Below, one piece after another: positions 26,525 to 36,024 of a DNA stretch of 57,854 bases (position 1 is the stretch's first letter; every line of letters begins with the position of its first letter). The stretch is from Bacilli bacterium. GTDB lineage: Bacteria; Bacillota_I; Bacilli_A; RFN20; CAG-631. The stretch covers positions 1 through 57,854 of the forward strand of contig CAAEBM010000054.1 in the NCBI GenBank assembly GCA_900754115.1, given 5' to 3'. A program made the position numbers and the translations under genes. The notes beneath the pieces were generated by a model. The model ran no database searches. It had not been told where the DNA came from and saw only the letters and a list, made by a program, of their open reading frames with translations.

Positions 26525-28464
26525 ACTTTTTTTACAATAGTGTCTACATCAAAGTGGAAATATGAGATAACCTCTTCTGCTTTTCCACTTCTTCCAAATT
26601 CTTGCATGCATAAAGTTTCTTTTGCATATTTATGCCAACCAAATTCACTAGCCATTTCAATAGCCAAACGATTTTGACAAGTTGAAGGCAAAATTTCTTC
26701 TTGATACTCTTTTGATTGTTGTTCAAAAAGATAAAAGGAAGGCATGGAAACAACACGTACATCAATATTTTCTTGTTTTAAAGCTTCTTTTGCTTGATAA
26801 GCAAGTCCAACTTCACTACCTGTAGCAATTAAAATTGCATCTAAACGTTTTTCTTCAAATGCGATGACATAAGCACCATATTGAACTTTGTCTTCATCTG
26901 ATAAGGGCAAAGTTGTTAAATTTTGTCTTGATAAAATAATGGCCGTTGGTGTATGAGTGGATGAAAGAGCAATTTTATAAGCTCCTTTTGCTTCTCTTGC
27001 ATCCGCAACGCGAATAGTATTGACATTAGGAATAGCGCGTAGAGTTGCCAATTGTTCAATTGGTTGATGAGTCGGTCCATCTTCTCCAACAGCAATACTA
27101 TCATGGGACAATAAATACGTGACAGGTAATTCCATTAAAGCAGCCATACGAATAGCAGCTTTAAAATAATCCATAAAAACTAAAAAACTACCACAATAAG
27201 GTTTGATTCCTCCATGGCTCGCTAATCCATTACATATACAAGCCATGGCAAACTCACGAATGCCAAAATTAATATTTCTGCCTTCATAATGATTAGCATC
27301 AAAAGTCGTGTGATGATCTAATGAAGTCATAACGGATTTTGCCACATCAGCTGAACCACCAAATAATAAAGATGAGTGGTCACAATAATAATTTAATAAC
27401 TCTTTAGAAACATTTCGCGTCGAATTTTGATAAAAATCAGGATAAACTTTTCCATCTTTAAAGACATTTTCAGGAATTTTATTTTCGATAATCGCTTGTA
27501 ATTGTTGTTGTTGCGCAGCGCTTAAAGATTGTACTTTTTTATTATAATCCATATAAGCTTGAATTCCCCGAGCAACATAAGTTTCTTTATAATAATCTTT
27601 TACTTCGTCTGGAATATAAAATTCTTGGTTAGGAATTTGTAAGAAAGCTTTTAACTTTTTCGTACGTTCATTTTTTAAAGGAGCACCATGAACAGCACAA
27701 GTTCCTTGCAATTCACTTCCATAACCAATTGTCGTTTTGCAAATAATTAAGGTTGGTTTTTCTTGTTGTTGTTTGGCTTTGCAAATCGCTTCATCAATAG
27801 CTTGAACATCGTTACCATCCTCAACTAAAAGGACATTCCAATTCATGGATTCGGCTTTCATTTTAGTATTTTCTACATTAGATTGGCTAAGAGGACCATC
27901 TAATGTCACATCATTATTATCATAGCAAACGATGAGTTTATTTAATCGATATAACCCAGCTAAAGACATCGCTTCAATGGCACAACCTTCTTGTAAATCT
28001 CCATCTCCACATAAAACATAAGTATAGTGTTCAAGAACATCTTCTAAATCTTTATTAGTGGCTACTAGATGTCGTTCAGCCATCGCAATTCCAACAGCTG
28101 AAGCGAGTCCTTGTCCTAAAGGGCCTGTGGAAAAATCAACACCATCTGTGAGTTGTGCTTCAGGATGTCCTGGTGTTTTGGAGTTTAATTGCCGAAATTG
28201 TTTTAAATCTTCCATTAAAATATTGTATCCACAAAGATGTAAAATACAATAAAGTAAAGAAGAGACATGTCCTGATGATAAAACAAATCGATCTCTTTTC
28301 ATCCATTTTGAATCAATGGCAGTCGAAATCATATGCTTAGTAAATATCGTATGTAAAATGGGTGCACTTCCTAAAGCCATTCCTGGATGACCAGAATTCG
28401 CTTTATCTATCACATCCATTGCTAACCCTCTTAACGTATTGATGCAAAGTGTATCTTTATTCAT
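26509..28464 (-). CDS. tkt: Transketolase
   Basis: Thiamine-diphosphate enzyme of the non-oxidative pentose phosphate pathway; transfers two-carbon ketol units between sugar phosphates. 651 residues with SGHPGMALGSAP near the N terminus, the cofactor motif GDGDLQEGCAIEAMS ending in YDNNDVTLDG, and in the pyrimidine domain NFGIREFAM and SHDSIAVGEDGPTHQPIEQL. All expected substrate histidines appear present. It overlaps ynzC by eight bases. Confidence 0.97.
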   Translation of the reverse strand: MNKDTLCINTLRGLAMDVIDKANSGHPGMALGSAPILHTIFTKHMISTAIDSKWMKRDRFVLSSGHVSSLLYCILHLCGYNILMEDLKQFRQLNSKTPGHPEAQLTDGVDFSTGPLGQGLASAVGIAMAERHLVATNKDLEDVLEHYTYVLCGDGDLQEGCAIEAMSLAGLYRLNKLIVCYDNNDVTLDGPLSQSNVENTKMKAESMNWNVLLVEDGNDVQAIDEAICKAKQQQEKPTLIICKTTIGYGSELQGTCAVHGAPLKNERTKKLKAFLQIPNQEFYIPDEVKDYYKETYVARGIQAYMDYNKKVQSLSAAQQQQLQAIIENKIPENVFKDGKVYPDFYQNSTRNVSKELLNYYCDHSSLLFGGSADVAKSVMTSLDHHTTFDANHYEGRNINFGIREFAMACICNGLASHGGIKPYCGSFLVFMDYFKAAIRMAALMELPVTYLLSHDSIAVGEDGPTHQPIEQLATLRAIPNVNTIRVADAREAKGAYKIALSSTHTPTAIILSRQNLTTLPLSDEDKVQYGAYVIAFEEKRLDAILIATGSEVGLAYQAKEALKQENIDVRVVSMPSFYLFEQQSKEYQEEILPSTCQNRLAIEMASEFGWHKYAKETLCMQEFGRSGKAEEVISYFHFDVDTIVKKVKKMV

Positions 28465-28675
28465 GTTTTTCCCTCTTTTCTTTTATTTTTTGTGGTGTAA
28501 CATCGTTTCCTAACACGTCAACGACTTTTAAACTTTCTAATTGTTGCTTAAACCCTTCTTTAAACTGTTTTAAATATTCTTGTCTTAACTCTTTTTGTTC
28601 TTGTTTTTCTTCTGGCGTTAAATCTTTTTTATGCGCCAATTCGTTAATTCGGTTTAACAACTTTTGATCTATCAT
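28457..28675 (-). CDS. ynzC: YnzC/DUF896 family small protein
   Basis: 72 residues from ATG 28675 (MIDQKLLNRINELAHKK). It has the DUF896 pattern L-T-P-E-E-K-Q-E-Q-K-E-L-R-Q-E-Y-L and a C-terminal V-L-G-N-D-V-T-P. The frame runs on to 28750 but that part overlaps the terminator of the upstream gene; AGGGTG six bases before 28675 supports the shorter form. B. subtilis YnzC is LexA-regulated, but no SOS box was noticed here. Function unknown; a helical hairpin is expected. Confidence 0.88.
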   Translation of the reverse strand: MIDQKLLNRINELAHKKDLTPEEKQEQKELRQEYLKQFKEGFKQQLESLKVVDVLGNDVTPQKIKEKREKHE

Positions 28676-28715
28676 TTTTTTCACCCTATTGCTATTATAT
28701 CCTTTTTCTTGTAAG

Positions 28716-28744
28716 AAAAAAAGCCAATTCTTTTCGAATTGGCT
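28716..28744 (-). terminator. Terminator of the GNAT-like gene
   Basis: AGCCAATTC (28722-28730) and GAATTGGCT (28736-28744) form a stem with a T-run on the minus strand; the stem starts at the stop codon. Confidence 0.75.
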
Positions 28745-29864
28745 AATCAATTGGTTTTAAAAAGCAACATCTTTTTTTGTGATTCACTGCTTCAAAGGTT
28801 TTCCAAAGGCTTTGAACAGCGATATTGTCTTCTAATTCTGGTCCAGTTTCAGCATATTCTATGCCATTTTTAATCGCATTTTGAATGGCTTCTTCGATAA
28901 TCATCGCATTAACCCCTTTATTTTGATATTCAGGATCAATGGCAACAAGTAACATTTCTAATACTTTAGAATGCTTCAATGCTTGAAAAAATGGGATAAA
29001 GCCAAACGGAAATAGCCGACCTTTTGTCTTTTTTACAGCCCAGGCAGGAGATGGAATCATTAATCCTAATCCGACAATTTTATGATCTTGGGTTTCAACT
29101 AATTGTAAATAATCTAAATTAATTAAAGGTACGTATTGTGCCGCTAAATGGCGAATTTGTTGGTCATCAATTTGCACATAGCCATATAAATCTTTATAGC
29201 AGCGATTGACTAGATGAAGTGCTTCAATGACATAATTTTTAATTTTACGTTTGCTTTTTAAATGAACCATGTGTAATTGATATTTCTTTTCTACATGACG
29301 TGCAATTCTTGTAATTTTAGGATCGACTTCTTTTGGAATCATAATCTTATATTCATTCCAAAATGCATCTTCAACAAATCCTAATTGTTTTAAATGATCT
29401 ACATAATAGGGATGAGAATACATGGTGATAAACATATTCATTTGGTCAAAACCTTGAATTAAAAGTCCTTCTTTATCTTGATCAGAATACCCTAATGGTC
29501 CATTAATTTCAATTAAACCATTTTCCTTTCCCCACTTTTCAACTGCACCAATTAAAGCCTTGGTCACTTCAATATCATCAATCATATCGATACGGTTGAA
29601 ACGAACTCTTTTTTGATGATAGCGTTGATTGGCGTGATGATTGATAATCCCACATATCCGTCCTACAATTTTTTCATCTTGATAAGCCAAAAATAATTTA
29701 AAATCACAATACTTTGAAGCTGGATTTTTTTTAGGATTTAAACAATTCATTTCATCCATATAAAGACAAGGTGAAAAATATGGACAATCTTGATATAAAT
29801 GATTTGGAAATTGTATAAACTTTTTCAAATCTTTTTTGGTCTTTACTTCTTTTATTTTAATCAT
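28743..29864 (-). CDS. GNAT-superfamily protein (YghO-like)
   Basis: 373 residues, resembling the large GNAT-fold proteins related to E. coli YghO that occur sporadically in Firmicutes and Bacteroidetes. It shows E-I-N-G-P-L-G-Y-S-D in the middle, and toward the C terminus L-L-V-A-I-D-P-E-Y-Q-N-K-G-V-N-A-M-I-I-E-E, an acetyl-CoA-loop-like segment, followed by E-T-G-P-E-L-E-D-N. The substrate is unknown. It is the last gene downstream of aspS with only 22 bases between, so it may be in that operon. Confidence 0.75.
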   Translation of the reverse strand: MIKIKEVKTKKDLKKFIQFPNHLYQDCPYFSPCLYMDEMNCLNPKKNPASKYCDFKLFLAYQDEKIVGRICGIINHHANQRYHQKRVRFNRIDMIDDIEVTKALIGAVEKWGKENGLIEINGPLGYSDQDKEGLLIQGFDQMNMFITMYSHPYYVDHLKQLGFVEDAFWNEYKIMIPKEVDPKITRIARHVEKKYQLHMVHLKSKRKIKNYVIEALHLVNRCYKDLYGYVQIDDQQIRHLAAQYVPLINLDYLQLVETQDHKIVGLGLMIPSPAWAVKKTKGRLFPFGFIPFFQALKHSKVLEMLLVAIDPEYQNKGVNAMIIEEAIQNAIKNGIEYAETGPELEDNIAVQSLWKTFEAVNHKKRCCFLKPID

Positions 29865-29886
29865 TGATATCTATCCCCTTTGACTT

Positions 29887-31617
29887 TTATTTTACAATTT
29901 TTATTCCTAATTCGTCTAATTGTTTTTCATCCACTATCGTGGGTGCTTCACTCATTGGACAAACAGCAGAAGCATTTTTTGGAAAAGCGATGACATCTCT
30001 TAAGGATGAAGAGTGATTTAAAATCATGGCAATGCGATCTAACCCTAGTCCCATTCCACAATGAGGTGGTGTTCCATATTTTAAAGCTTCAACAAAAAAG
30101 CCAAATTTGGTATGAATATCTTCATCACTTAACCCTAATTTTTCAAACACTTTTTGTTGTTGTTTTTGATCATAGATTCGTAAACTTCCACTTCCTAATT
30201 CATAACCATTTAACACAATGTCATAAGCATTAGAACGAACTTTTAAAGGATCACTATCCCAATATTGCTCATCTTCTACTTTATAAGCTGTAAAAGGATG
30301 ATGAGCAGCATTTAATTCTTTTTCTTCATTATATTCAAACATTGGGAAATCAACAATCCAAACAAAACAATATTGATTTTCATCAATGAGTTGGAAATGT
30401 TTTGCTAGATGATTTCTTAAAGCACCTAAAGCGGTCACAGTTACTTTCCATTCATCAGAAACAAAAAACAATAAATCTTTATCTTTTAATTGGAAATGCT
30501 GAATGATTGCTTGTTTTTCTTCATCAGTGAACAGTTTTGCACTGCTTCCTTCTAAATGATTTTGTACCATTTTGACAAAGCATAATCCTTTTGCTTTATA
30601 TTTTTTTACAAGTTCGGTACAAAAATCTAAATCTTTTCTACTAAAAGATGCTTGTGTACTGACTTTGATTCCTTTTGTACAAGGATTTTGTAAAAAAGGA
30701 ACGGTTGTATTTTTTAAAAGTTCTGTCATCTCAATTAATGGCAAAGCAAAACGCAAATCGGGTTTATCTGAACCATATTGATTCATTGCCTCATGCCATG
30801 TAAGACGTTGGAAAGGAACTTTCAATTCAATATTTTTAATATCTTTTAATAATTTAACAAATAATCCTTCTACTAAAGAATAAAACTCTTCTTGGCTAAA
30901 AAAACTAACTTCAAAGTCAATTTGCGTAAATTCCATTTGTCGGTCAGCACGTAAGTCTTCATCGCGAAAACAGCGAGCAATTTGATAGTATCGTTCAAAA
31001 CCAGCAATCATCAACAATTGTTTAAAAATTTGAGGAGATTGGGGTAAAGCATAAAACTTTCCTTTGTTTACACGACTAGGGATTAAATAATCTCTAGCTC
31101 CTTCTGGTGTTGTTTTTGCAATAATTGGCGTTTCAATTTCCATAAAATCTAAAGAATCAAAATAAGCTCGAATGGACTTTGTGATTTCATAGCGCAAACG
31201 AAATGCTTTTTGCATACAAGGGCGTCTTAAATCTAAATAACGATATTTTAACCGAGTATCTTCTAAAGCATCGGTTTCATCGGCAATAATAATAGGTGGA
31301 GTTTCACTAGTATTGATGATTTGTAAATCGCTCACTTCTACTTCAATTTCTCCCGTAGGAAGGGATAAATTTTTATTGCTTCTTTCGATAACTATCCCTT
31401 TTGCATACAACACATATTCATTTTTTATTTTACTTGTTAAATCTAAAAATTTTTCGGAACAAACTAGTTGTGTAATTCCTTCTTTATCGCGTAAATCGAT
31501 AAAAACTAAAGATCCCAAGTTTCTTTTTTTTGCGACCCAGCCTTTTAATTCTACAACTTTTCCAACATCTTCTATGCGAAGTTGGTTATTATGATGGGTC
31601 CGATGTTTTAAATTCAT
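29887..31617 (-). CDS. aspS: Aspartyl-tRNA synthetase
   Basis: Class IIb enzyme that charges tRNA-Asp. It has an N-terminal OB-fold anticodon-binding domain (about 1-105), motif 2 (FRDEDLRADRQMEFTQID), the bacterial GAD insertion in the middle and motif 3 (GMGLGLDRIAMIL). 576 residues. Whether it is discriminating or also charges tRNA-Asn cannot be decided by eye. It overlaps hisS by four bases, the conserved hisS-aspS order. Confidence 0.97.
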   Translation of the reverse strand: MNLKHRTHHNNQLRIEDVGKVVELKGWVAKKRNLGSLVFIDLRDKEGITQLVCSEKFLDLTSKIKNEYVLYAKGIVIERSNKNLSLPTGEIEVEVSDLQIINTSETPPIIIADETDALEDTRLKYRYLDLRRPCMQKAFRLRYEITKSIRAYFDSLDFMEIETPIIAKTTPEGARDYLIPSRVNKGKFYALPQSPQIFKQLLMIAGFERYYQIARCFRDEDLRADRQMEFTQIDFEVSFFSQEEFYSLVEGLFVKLLKDIKNIELKVPFQRLTWHEAMNQYGSDKPDLRFALPLIEMTELLKNTTVPFLQNPCTKGIKVSTQASFSRKDLDFCTELVKKYKAKGLCFVKMVQNHLEGSSAKLFTDEEKQAIIQHFQLKDKDLLFFVSDEWKVTVTALGALRNHLAKHFQLIDENQYCFVWIVDFPMFEYNEEKELNAAHHPFTAYKVEDEQYWDSDPLKVRSNAYDIVLNGYELGSGSLRIYDQKQQQKVFEKLGLSDEDIHTKFGFFVEALKYGTPPHCGMGLGLDRIAMILNHSSSLRDVIAFPKNASAVCPMSEAPTIVDEKQLDELGIKIVK

Positions 31618-32888
31618 TTGAAAGCCTCCTTAAAATACGGAATGAGTTGATCTAAAGCAATCACTTCTTGTTTTTGTAAGGTCAAATCTTTGACTGAAAC
31701 TTGTTGATTTTGATATTCATCTTCTCCAAAAATCACTGCATAACGGAATTGATGTTTGGAAGCATATTTAAACATCGCAGCAACACTTTTATTTTGTGTT
31801 TCAACACAAACACTATAGCCTGCATTTCTTAATTGATGCGCCCATTGAAAAGCAATGGATTGCATGTTTGAACTAAAAGGCATCACATAAATATCCATTT
31901 TTAAATCATAGGCATTTAAACCGAATCGGTCTTGTAAAAGTAAAGCTAAACGATTCATTCCTAAGCCAAAGCCAACGCAACTATAATCTGGTCCACCGAG
32001 TTCTTTCATTAAATTGCTATAATGACCTCCGCCACCAATGGTATAAGCCTTATTTTGGCTGTCATGAATTTCAATTTCATAAATTAATCCCGTATAATAG
32101 TCTAATCCTCGAACTAATTGATGATCGATGACAAAAGGTATTTTTTCAGCAGTGAGAATTTTTTGAATTTCTTCAAAGGTTTGATGTGATGTTTCATCTA
32201 AAACAGAAATGGCCGTTGGAATATCTTTTTGTTTTAAAAAAAACTCTTTGTCAATTTTACAATCCAAAATGCGCAAAGGGTTGGTTTCTAACCGCTTTTT
32301 GCAATCTTCGCATAGTTGATCTTGAAAGGGCATAAAATAATCCTTTAGCACATCACGGTATTTTTTTCTACAGTTTGCATCTCCAAAAGAATTAATTTTT
32401 ACAACATAATCATTCAATTGAAGTTCTTTTAAAATATCACAAATCATTAAAATGGTTTCTACATCATCAAAGTAATGCCGAGTTCCAATCACTTCTACTC
32501 CGAATTGACTAAATTCGCGATATCGTCCTGCTTGAGGACGTTCATATCTAAAAAAAGAACCTGAATAATACACTTTTAAAGGTAAATCAGCAGTTGCGTA
32601 TAACTTATTTTCTATCACTGCTCGAATGACTCCTGCAGTTCCTTCAGGACGCAAAGAAAGATCTCTGCCTCCTTTATCTAAAAAGCGATACATTTCTTTA
32701 GTGACGATGTCACTGCTTTCTCCAGTCGTCCGATTAAAAAGCGCACTCGATTCAAAAGTTGGAGTTTGAATCATTTGAAAACCATAACGATGGACAACTC
32801 GTTGACAAACGTTTAAAATGGTTTGATAAATTCTTGCTTGATTTTCATATAAATCCAAGGTTCCTCTTGGACGGATATAATTTCCCAT
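31614..32888 (-). CDS. hisS: Histidyl-tRNA synthetase
   Basis: Class IIa enzyme charging tRNA-His. Motif 1 region (PRGTLDLYENQARIY), motif 2 (FRYERPQAGRYREFSQFGVEVIG), the histidine A loop (LVRGLDYYTGLIYEI) and motif 3 (SCVGFGLGMNRLALLL), then a C-terminal anticodon-binding domain. 424 residues. The usual GGGRYD reads GGGGHYSN here, a minor variant. AGGAGG precedes the ATG. Confidence 0.97.
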   Translation of the reverse strand: MGNYIRPRGTLDLYENQARIYQTILNVCQRVVHRYGFQMIQTPTFESSALFNRTTGESSDIVTKEMYRFLDKGGRDLSLRPEGTAGVIRAVIENKLYATADLPLKVYYSGSFFRYERPQAGRYREFSQFGVEVIGTRHYFDDVETILMICDILKELQLNDYVVKINSFGDANCRKKYRDVLKDYFMPFQDQLCEDCKKRLETNPLRILDCKIDKEFFLKQKDIPTAISVLDETSHQTFEEIQKILTAEKIPFVIDHQLVRGLDYYTGLIYEIEIHDSQNKAYTIGGGGHYSNLMKELGGPDYSCVGFGLGMNRLALLLQDRFGLNAYDLKMDIYVMPFSSNMQSIAFQWAHQLRNAGYSVCVETQNKSVAAMFKYASKHQFRYAVIFGEDEYQNQQVSVKDLTLQKQEVIALDQLIPYFKEAFK

Positions 32889-32903
32889 TTTTTCCTCCTT
32901 TTG

Positions 32904-35120
32904 TCAATGAAAGACACGATTGACTTCTAATATACCAGTAATTTTTGTCATATTGGATATCAGTGTTTCTAAATGATGAACATCAGATACATAGACAGTA
33001 CAACTAATTGTTGCTGTTTTTGTCTCATAATGAGATTTTGCACTGATGCTTTCAATTCGAATTTTTACACTTGAAATTAAACTCATTAAATCAACGACTA
33101 AATTTCCTCTGTCATTTGCTAAAATTTCTAAATCAACAGGATAATAAGTCAACGTTAAAGTTTCAGCCCATGAGGTTTCAATCAGTCGTTTCTTTTCGTG
33201 AACAATATTTGGGCAATTAATGCGATGGACTTTTACTCCACTGCCACGAGTGATATAACCGACAATTAAATCACCAGGAATTGGTTTGCAACAAGAAGCT
33301 GGTTCTACTTTCAAACCATCGATTCCTTTGATTTTGATGTCGTTACGATTATTTTTTAAATCAGCATGAGCATGAGATTTTTTTAATATTTGATTAATTT
33401 GAACGACTAAATTCGGTCTTAAATTTGTACATTGAGTGACAACTAGTTGCGCACTTAATGAACGGCGACCAACATTTAAAATAATTTCTTCAGCCGATTT
33501 GGAATTAAAGTAATTTAAAACACTGACTTGATTTAAAGATTCCATGATTTCTTCTTTTGAAATGCCTCTACTTTCAATGACATCTTCTAAAAGTTGCATT
33601 CCTTTTTTCAAAAAGACTTCATTGACATCATTTTTTTCTTGTTGTTCTCGTTTTGCAATGGCTTTTTTAATTTGTGAACGAGCACTGCTAGTTTTTACAA
33701 ATTTTAACCAATCTTCGCGAGGACCTAAATGATTTTTAGAAGTTTTAATTTCGACGACATCTCCCGTTTTTAAAACTGTATTTAAAGGGACGATGACTTT
33801 ATTCACTAAAGCGCCAATGGCTTTATTTCCCACTTCTGTATGAATGCGATAAGCAAAATCAATGGGAGTAGAACCTTGTGGTAAATCCACAATTTTTCCC
33901 TTTGGTGTCAAACAATAAACATTTGCTTCAAAAATATCTTTTTGGACTTGACTGATGTATTCACTATCCGTTGAATTAGGATTTTCTTCATACATGTTAA
34001 TTAATTGTCCCAACCAAGCGAATTGTTCTCTTGTCAATTTTTGCTTTTTAGAGATATCTTTTGTAGGAGCAGATTCTTTATAAATCCAATGGGCAGCGAC
34101 CCCATTTTCTGCAATGCGATCCATCTCTTTTGTTCGAATTTGAATTTCAAAAAGATTTCCTGCACTATCACAAATGGTAGTATGTAAAGATTGATATAAA
34201 TTGGGTTTAGGCATGGCAATGTAATCTTTAAAACGGCCAGGAATAGGAGTATATTTTTCATGAATAATGCCTAAAATTTCATAACATTGAAGTTTAGTAT
34301 CTGTGATAATACGAATGGCTTGTAAATCAAAAATGCGTTCAAAAATCACATTTTTAACATATATTTTTTTATAAACACTGTAAATATGTTTGATACGACC
34401 AAAGATTCTATGAGGAATTTGGTGGTCTTGTAATAATTTGGTGACATCTTTAATAATTTTATCGACGCCATTTTCATTAGAAGCTAATTTTTCTTGAATC
34501 AATTTTTGAATTTCTAAATATTTATCTTTATCTAAAAAATAAAAAGATAAATTTTCTAGTTCATTTTTTAATTCATTCATCCCTAGTCGATGAGATAAAG
34601 GAGCATATACTTCTAACGTTTCTTTAGAAATTAATTTTTGTTTTTCAATGGATAAAAATTGCAAAGTTCGCATATTATGCAAACGATCCGCCAATTTTAC
34701 AATGACCGCCCGAACATCTTTGGCCATTGCTAAAATCAATTTTCGATGCGTTCCTGCCGTACTTTCTTCTAAATTAACTGTCGGTAAGCGATGAATTTTT
34801 GTCACGGCTTCAACAATATCAGCAACATCTACGCCAAACAATTCTTTTAAATCTTCATAACTCACTTGACAATCTTCAATGACATCATGTAAAAGTCCCG
34901 CAGCGATTGTCGTGGGAGACATTTGATAAGACGCTAAAATATAAGCCACTTCAATGCAATGGTTGATATAAGGCTCTCCACTTTTACGAAATTGATCGAA
35001 ATGATGTTTTGACGCATACTCAAAAGCGCGCAAGATAAAATCAATATCTTCTTGCTTGTGAATATAATTTTTAATTAGTGAAAGTACATCTGAAAAGGTA
35101 CGTCCTGTGTGGTATTCCAT
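32904..35120 (-). CDS. relA: Bifunctional (p)ppGpp synthetase/hydrolase Rel
   Basis: Makes and degrades the stringent-response alarmone. Domain order: HD hydrolase (about 30-180; HCIEVAYILA, LLHDVIED), synthetase (about 235-350; RIFGRIKHIYSVYKK, FDLQAIRIITDT), TGS (about 395-455; YCLTPKGKIVDLPQGSTPIDFAY), a zinc/helical segment with ASCCKPIPGDLIVGY, and a C-terminal ACT domain. The intact HD motif and synthetase core suggest that both activities are kept. 738 residues. It lies between apt and hisS, the common Firmicutes order apt-rel-(dtd)-hisS-aspS with dtd missing. Confidence 0.96.
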   Translation of the reverse strand: MEYHTGRTFSDVLSLIKNYIHKQEDIDFILRAFEYASKHHFDQFRKSGEPYINHCIEVAYILASYQMSPTTIAAGLLHDVIEDCQVSYEDLKELFGVDVADIVEAVTKIHRLPTVNLEESTAGTHRKLILAMAKDVRAVIVKLADRLHNMRTLQFLSIEKQKLISKETLEVYAPLSHRLGMNELKNELENLSFYFLDKDKYLEIQKLIQEKLASNENGVDKIIKDVTKLLQDHQIPHRIFGRIKHIYSVYKKIYVKNVIFERIFDLQAIRIITDTKLQCYEILGIIHEKYTPIPGRFKDYIAMPKPNLYQSLHTTICDSAGNLFEIQIRTKEMDRIAENGVAAHWIYKESAPTKDISKKQKLTREQFAWLGQLINMYEENPNSTDSEYISQVQKDIFEANVYCLTPKGKIVDLPQGSTPIDFAYRIHTEVGNKAIGALVNKVIVPLNTVLKTGDVVEIKTSKNHLGPREDWLKFVKTSSARSQIKKAIAKREQQEKNDVNEVFLKKGMQLLEDVIESRGISKEEIMESLNQVSVLNYFNSKSAEEIILNVGRRSLSAQLVVTQCTNLRPNLVVQINQILKKSHAHADLKNNRNDIKIKGIDGLKVEPASCCKPIPGDLIVGYITRGSGVKVHRINCPNIVHEKKRLIETSWAETLTLTYYPVDLEILANDRGNLVVDLMSLISSVKIRIESISAKSHYETKTATISCTVYVSDVHHLETLISNMTKITGILEVNRVFH

Positions 35121-35138
35121 AATCCTACTCTTTCATCA

Positions 35139-35651
35139 TTAATAATGAATTAAACTCAAAGTTTTATAGTTTTGAAGACGTTTTTCGCCTTCTAATTGAT
35201 CTAAACAAATTAAAAAAGCACAGCCAACAACAATCCCACCCAAAGCTTCTATTAAGTGAATTGCTGCTTCAATTGTTCCTCCAGTAGCCAATAAATCATC
35301 AATAATGACCACTTTTTGTCCTTTTTTGACTGCATCTTTATGAATATGCAATGTATTGGTTCCATATTCTAAAGCATATTCATAACTAATGGTTTCTCTT
35401 GGTAATTTATTTGGTTTTCGAACGGGGGCAAATCCAATATTTAATTGACTTGCAACGGGCGTTCCAAAAATAAATCCTCTAGCTTCTGGACCAACAATTA
35501 ATTCAGCACCTTGTTGTTTTGCAAATAAAGCTAATTGGTCAATGGCATAACGAAAAGCTTGACCATCTTGTAAAAGTGGGGTCATATCACGAAATAAAAT
35601 TCCTTTTTGAGGAAAATCTTGAATATCCGCAATATATTTTCTTAAATCCAT
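35139..35651 (-). CDS. apt: Adenine phosphoribosyltransferase
   Basis: Converts adenine and PRPP to AMP in purine salvage. 170 residues with GILFRDMTPLL at the N terminus, IVGPEARGFIFGTPVA, and the PRPP motif VVIIDDLLATGGTIEAA. First gene of the apt-rel-hisS-aspS run. Adenine released by MtnN (13789) would be a natural substrate. Confidence 0.97.
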   Translation of the reverse strand: MDLRKYIADIQDFPQKGILFRDMTPLLQDGQAFRYAIDQLALFAKQQGAELIVGPEARGFIFGTPVASQLNIGFAPVRKPNKLPRETISYEYALEYGTNTLHIHKDAVKKGQKVVIIDDLLATGGTIEAAIHLIEALGGIVVGCAFLICLDQLEGEKRLQNYKTLSLIHY

Positions 35652-35738
35652 TTTTTATCACTTCCATTTTAATATTTTAACAAATTTAATCATTAAATAC
35701 TACAAGTATTTATTAAAATTCGTCGTTTTTTATTCAAA

Positions 35739-35766
35739 AACAAAAAAGCATCGCATTCGATGCTTT
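35739..35766 (-). terminator. Terminator after the small membrane protein gene
   Basis: AAAGCATCG / CGATGCTTT with a four-base loop and a T-run on the minus strand, ending the mraZ operon before apt. Confidence 0.8.
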
Positions 35767-35781
35767 CAAAGGGAAAGAAAT

Positions 35782-36009
35782 TTATAAAGAATCCATATTA
35801 TTAATTTGTGTAATTGTTCCATCTTCAGCAATACTTTTATTTTCAAATTGAATCGTGCTTTCATTTGTATTTGCACTTGCTGAAGGGGTAAATGTTGGAA
35901 GTACCAGAATGGATGCAAATAAGAAAGCAACAAAACTGCCTAATAAAATCCCTTTGGTTTTATTATTGAAACGTTCATTAGTTCTCTTTTTTAAATAAAC
36001 ATATCTCAT
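35782..36009 (-). CDS. Small secreted or membrane protein in the ftsL position
   Basis: 75 residues: a basic N terminus (K-K-R-T-N-E-R-F-N-N-K-T-K), one hydrophobic segment (about 20-38), then a possible signal-peptidase site (S-A-S-A), then a short polar tail ending N-N-M-D-S-L. It lies 15 bases downstream of rsmH, where ftsL is normally found, but lacks the coiled-coil leucine pattern expected of FtsL. It may be a highly divergent or shortened division protein, or an unrelated secreted peptide. I do not recognise a family. GGAGGG precedes the ATG and a terminator follows, so it is expressed with mraZ-rsmH. Confidence 0.7.
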   Translation of the reverse strand: MRYVYLKKRTNERFNNKTKGILLGSFVAFLFASILVLPTFTPSASANTNESTIQFENKSIAEDGTITQINNMDSL

Positions 36010-36024
36010 TCTGTGTCCCTCCTT

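Noticed and set aside
31614..35120. Possible T-box leaders before hisS or aspS
   Set aside because: The genes are separated by only a few bases within the apt-rel-hisS-aspS run, leaving no room for a T-box.
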